DNA of 64,000 nucleotides from Scleroderma bovista (taxonomy: Eukaryota; Basidiomycota; Agaricomycetes; Boletales; Sclerodermataceae), in contig JAYMGJ010000084.1 in NCBI GenBank assembly GCA_037178675.1, forward strand, positions 1 to 64,000, in the 5' to 3' direction. Both the position numbers and the translations under genes were made by a program. Of this stretch, positions 60,591-64,000 are shown piece by piece. The notes under the pieces are model-generated. The model was not told the DNA's origin and made no database searches. It worked only from the letters and a program-made list of their open reading frames with translations. Numbering within the stretch: position 1 is the stretch's first letter; each line of letters begins with the position of its first letter.

Positions 60591-63500
60591 ATGTTCAGCC
60601 AACTCCGTCTGTCTTTACTCGCAGTGTGGATGATCAGCCTTCTGCTGGTGCCATTCACTCACGCGCTCGGCTCATCCTGCTCTGTACCTCTTGCCCAAGG
60701 AACTGCCTCCCCTCAAGACCCCTACTGGCTGGAGACCATAAAGCACCAAGGAACATCAGCGTTCAACCCCGACAAATCCTACAAAGTCTTCCGGAATGTA
60801 AAAGACTTCGGTGCCAAGGGTGATGGTGTCACAGATGACACGGCAGCCATCAAGTGATTCACTTTTTATTGGCTCTCGTTCCTCTCTGATTTTATTGGTA
60901 GTAATGCCATGTCTTCTGGTAAACGCTGTGGTGGTGGAACCTGTGGCTCATCGACGTAGGCTATGTGTCTTCATGTGTATCTGCTAGAATTGACTGTGCT
61001 GGAAACACCAGAATCACCCCTGCAATCGTGTATTTCCCACCTGGGTAGGTGTGCATCGTTTTCGGGCTTTCTGTGGTGTTAACCAGGTTTGATAGAAAAT
61101 ATCTTGTTTCTGCTCCTATCAACACCTATTACTATACCCAGATGATTGGCGATGCGAAACAACCTCCTACCTTACTTGCAGCTTCCAATTTCAAGGGGTT
61201 TGCCGTCATCGGTAAGATCCAAAGAATTACTCTGAATCTTTTCTCATTCAGATTCAGACGCGGATCCATACATGGCTGGTGGCGCGCAGTGGTTCATCAA
61301 CCAGAATAACTTGTGCGTATAGTATTTCGGTGGATCAGCGATCGTAACGAACATCCCAATACGTGTAGTTACCGTTCAGTCCGCAACCTTATTATTGACC
61401 TTCGACAAATGCCTGCTAGTGCACCCGCCATTGGTCTGCACTGGCAGGTTTCCCAAGCTACATCGTTGATGAACGTCGTTGTGGAAATGTCAAAGGAAAA
61501 CGGAACACAGCACCAAGGTTTGATATTTCTTCGTAGTGGCATGATATGGCTCTAAATGGCTGGGTTGATATCCAGGGCTCTTCATGGAGAATGGCAGGTG
61601 AGTCGCGGACCCTGAGTTTGGGCGCAAGTTGATCTGTTTTGCAGTGGTGGCTTCATGGGCGGTGAGTCTCGCTGTGATATGTTAACTAGGCGTAATATTA
61701 CATACCATATTATCAGATATTATTTTCAACGGAGGTACGCTAGACGTTGTCTATGCGTTTGACATCCGGATCTGATAAAACACAGGCAAGATCGGTGCTT
61801 TCGTCGGGAACCAGCAGTTCACTGTCCGCAACATAACTGTGAATGATGCAGTCGTTGGTAAGGCTCATATTGGGGGTTTCTTTGAAATGGTCTGACTATT
61901 GTAAGCCATTGCTGTTCCCTGGAATTGGGGTGAGTCTGTCGTGTGGTATCAACAAACGTTGTCATCAAGCGTTAAATAGGGTGGACATGGCAGGACGTAT
62001 CTATTAATAACTGCAAAGTAAGAATCCTGTCCGTCCGTCTACTGTTTGTCTGATTTCGAGCTCGCTCTTGTAAGGTCGGTTTCAATCTCACAACAAATTC
62101 CGGGGTAGGAAAAGACTTCTCGTACACTATGCCATTGCTGAATTTTAGATAAGGGTGTTGGGTCCGAAGCAATTATCGACGCCGTAGTTACGAACACAGA
62201 TGTCTTCATCTCCACAACGACACCTAGCAACAGTTCTCGTCAAGGCTCATTAGTACTGAACAACATTTTCCTCCAAAACGTTCCCATTGCTGTTGGTGTC
62301 CAAAACGGAGAAGTCGTCCTCGAAGGAACCAATGCTGTGACGACCATTTACTCATGGGCCCAAGGAAATGTTTACCACGGAACGGACGGTAAGCCAGTCT
62401 TCACACAAGGCATGATCCTGGCTCCCCAGAAGCCCTGGAACATTGTCACCCCTCAAGGCAAGATTTTCGGCAGAACCCACCCCCAGTACCTAGACTACGC
62501 CCTTGACCAAATCGTGAGCGTCAAGTCCTTGGGTGTGGTAGGTGATGGTGTTACGGACGACACCAAGGCTCTTCAAAAAGTGTTCGACGAGGTAAGCAAT
62601 GATGTGTTATGCAGTTCCAATCGTTCACGTCGAAAGTACATGTAGTATGCTGGATGCAAGTTAATATTCCTTGATGCTGGCACTTACTACATCACCGATA
62701 CTCTCGTCATCCCTGCTGGCTCCCAAGTTGTGGGCGAGGCCTGGTCAGTCATTATGGGCGGAGGGTCCAGATTCCAGGATGAGAAGAATCCAAAAGCTGT
62801 CGTACAGGTTGGCGAATCCTGCTCTGGATTTCCTGCACTCTGTTGTCTCCCTGGGGCCAGTGGCTTCCTTGGACCACATGGGATTCTCGAGATCACTGAC
62901 ATCGTCTTTACTACTCGTGGTTACGGTAAACCATTTTTTCCTTTCCCTTACTTCTGCTCACTGAAACCCACTTGAAGCACCTGGGGCCATTGTCGTTGAG
63001 TGGAATGTCCATGAGCCTTTGGGCGTTCAGGGCGGTGCTGGCATGTGGGACAGTCATATCCGGTATGTGGTTATGACGATTCTGTTTTATGACTTCAACC
63101 CTGAACTACATTAGGATTGGTGGAGGTTTGTTTAGCCTTTAAGATATACGATTCGTTTCACTAACAGAGTGCTTTAGCTGCGGGTACCAACCTGCAATTT
63201 GCTGAATGCCCTGCAGGGTCCCAGAACACCGACTGCATGGCTGCGTTCATGGGCTTGTATCTGACAGAAAGCTCCAGTGCTTACCTTGAAGTAGCTCAAC
63301 TTTAGTCTTTGGTTGTTGGTGCCCACTTACGCTATGATAGGGCACATGGGTCTGGACTGCTGATCACGACATGGAGGATCCCGAGCTCCGTCAAATCACC
63401 ATCTTTACTGGGCGCGGTCTGTTTTCTGAATCACTCGGTCCTGTATGGATGATTGGCACTGGTGAGTGGTGCATTCTGCTTCACGCTCTACGCTTGACTA

Positions 63501-64000
63501 ATCAATCTTGATCAGCTTGTAGGTTACTTCATTTCCCCAAACTTTATGATGCCTCACAAAGGAAACAGCGGAACACGCCACTCTTTACCAATATAACTTA
63601 CACAACGCCGAGAATCACTGGATCGACCTGGCTCAGACAGAAACGGTGGGACTCCCCGACTCTGCTATGCGTGCATGTAACGAATTAAATCGGATGTTAG
63701 CCCTACTACCAGCCAATCCCTCAAGCCCCTGCACCTTTCTGCATAAATAGCAAATACTCTGATCCTACTTTTGATGCTACCCATGGTGAAGCTTGGGCAT
63801 TCTACGTCCAGAGTTCTTGGAGTATCACGCTCTTTGGTAAGTCAGCAAGTCCCGTTGTGTTGTCTCCTGCCGATGACACTCCACAGGTGGAGGATTCTAC
63901 AGCTTCTTCCAAGTACGTACATCAAAGTTGTCAGATCCATGGTGACAGATGCTCACTCAACTACAGAACTATTCGACGGCTTGTGTTGCAAACGTCACTT
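60591..64000 (+). CDS. GH55 exo-beta-1,3-glucanase, 3' end beyond the right edge
   Basis: At least 23 exons in the window (the first 60591-60853, the longest 62154-62591, the last from 63967), about 739 codons so far, all phases consistent. The N-terminus MFSQLRLSLLAVWMISLLLV is a signal peptide, so the enzyme is secreted. The two half beta-helices of the family are marked by repeated motifs: VKDFGAKGDGVTDDTAAI in the first half and SLGVVGDGVTDDTKALQKVF in the second. Further landmarks are CGGGTCGSST, VPWNWGWTWQDVSI and EGTWVWTADHDMED. The last exon seen reads NYSTACVANVT, so only a few residues may be missing. It releases glucose from beta-1,3-glucan, for wall turnover or nutrition. Several exons are 11-30 nt. 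Confidence 0.93.

Overview
The window is nuclear DNA of a filamentous basidiomycete, most likely an Agaricomycete. Nearly every gene is cut by GT-AG introns of about 44-80 nt. The gene families also fit: a KDZ-type DNA transposon, a chromodomain Ty3/Gypsy retrotransposon, a NACHT-WD40 NLR, F-box singletons, an HSP30/opsin-related protein, a secreted glycopeptide-like protein and a GH55 glucanase. I cannot name the species. Exon models were assembled by hand from splice sites and reading frame. Where exon totals are given they close on a multiple of three, but none has been checked against RNA or homologues.

Layout. (1) 1-8.1 kb is a transposon-related block: a partial minus-strand gene, a small plus-strand gene with a tandemly duplicated 12-nt microexon, a gene for an RNase H1 N-terminal (viroplasmin-like) domain protein, and diverging from it an apparently intact 10-exon KDZ transposase. 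(2) 8.56-18.04 kb is a complete Ty3/Gypsy chromovirus with two identical 236-bp LTRs. Its gag and pol lie in the same frame, separated by one TGA that is followed by a predicted H-type pseudoknot. (3) 18.2-19.9 kb is a foldback (inverted-repeat) element with TA ends. It holds two head-to-head tRNA-like segments and a nested insertion bounded by a 13-bp direct repeat. (4) 20-36.3 kb is a metabolic and membrane gene stretch: a PsiD-like member of the phosphatidylserine decarboxylase family, a NADAR-domain gene, an alpha/beta hydrolase, a dual-specificity phosphatase, a GH13 alpha-glucosidase, a secreted glycopeptide-like protein, a protein of unknown function, an opsin-related protein without the retinal lysine, and a CHY zinc-finger protein. 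(5) 37-43.6 kb holds an F-box protein, an RS-rich protein, a PEBP and a Bud21/UTP16-like nucleolar protein. (6) 44.2-54.2 kb looks immune-like: an OTT_1508-type deaminase fused to a MYND-like zinc finger sits next to a 1602-aa NACHT-WD40 protein with 14 WD40 repeats, and degraded coding sequence lies upstream. (7) 54.5-64 kb holds a second F-box protein, a conserved unknown protein, a CHK1-like checkpoint kinase with one GC-AG intron, and a GH55 exo-beta-1,3-glucanase with at least 22 introns that runs off the right edge.

The genes do not form one pathway. The clearest unusual signals are the gag-pol TGA plus pseudoknot (a retroviral-style readthrough signal in a fungal chromovirus), the duplicated microexon, the deaminase-MYND fusion beside an NLR, and the foldback element built around tRNA-like arms.
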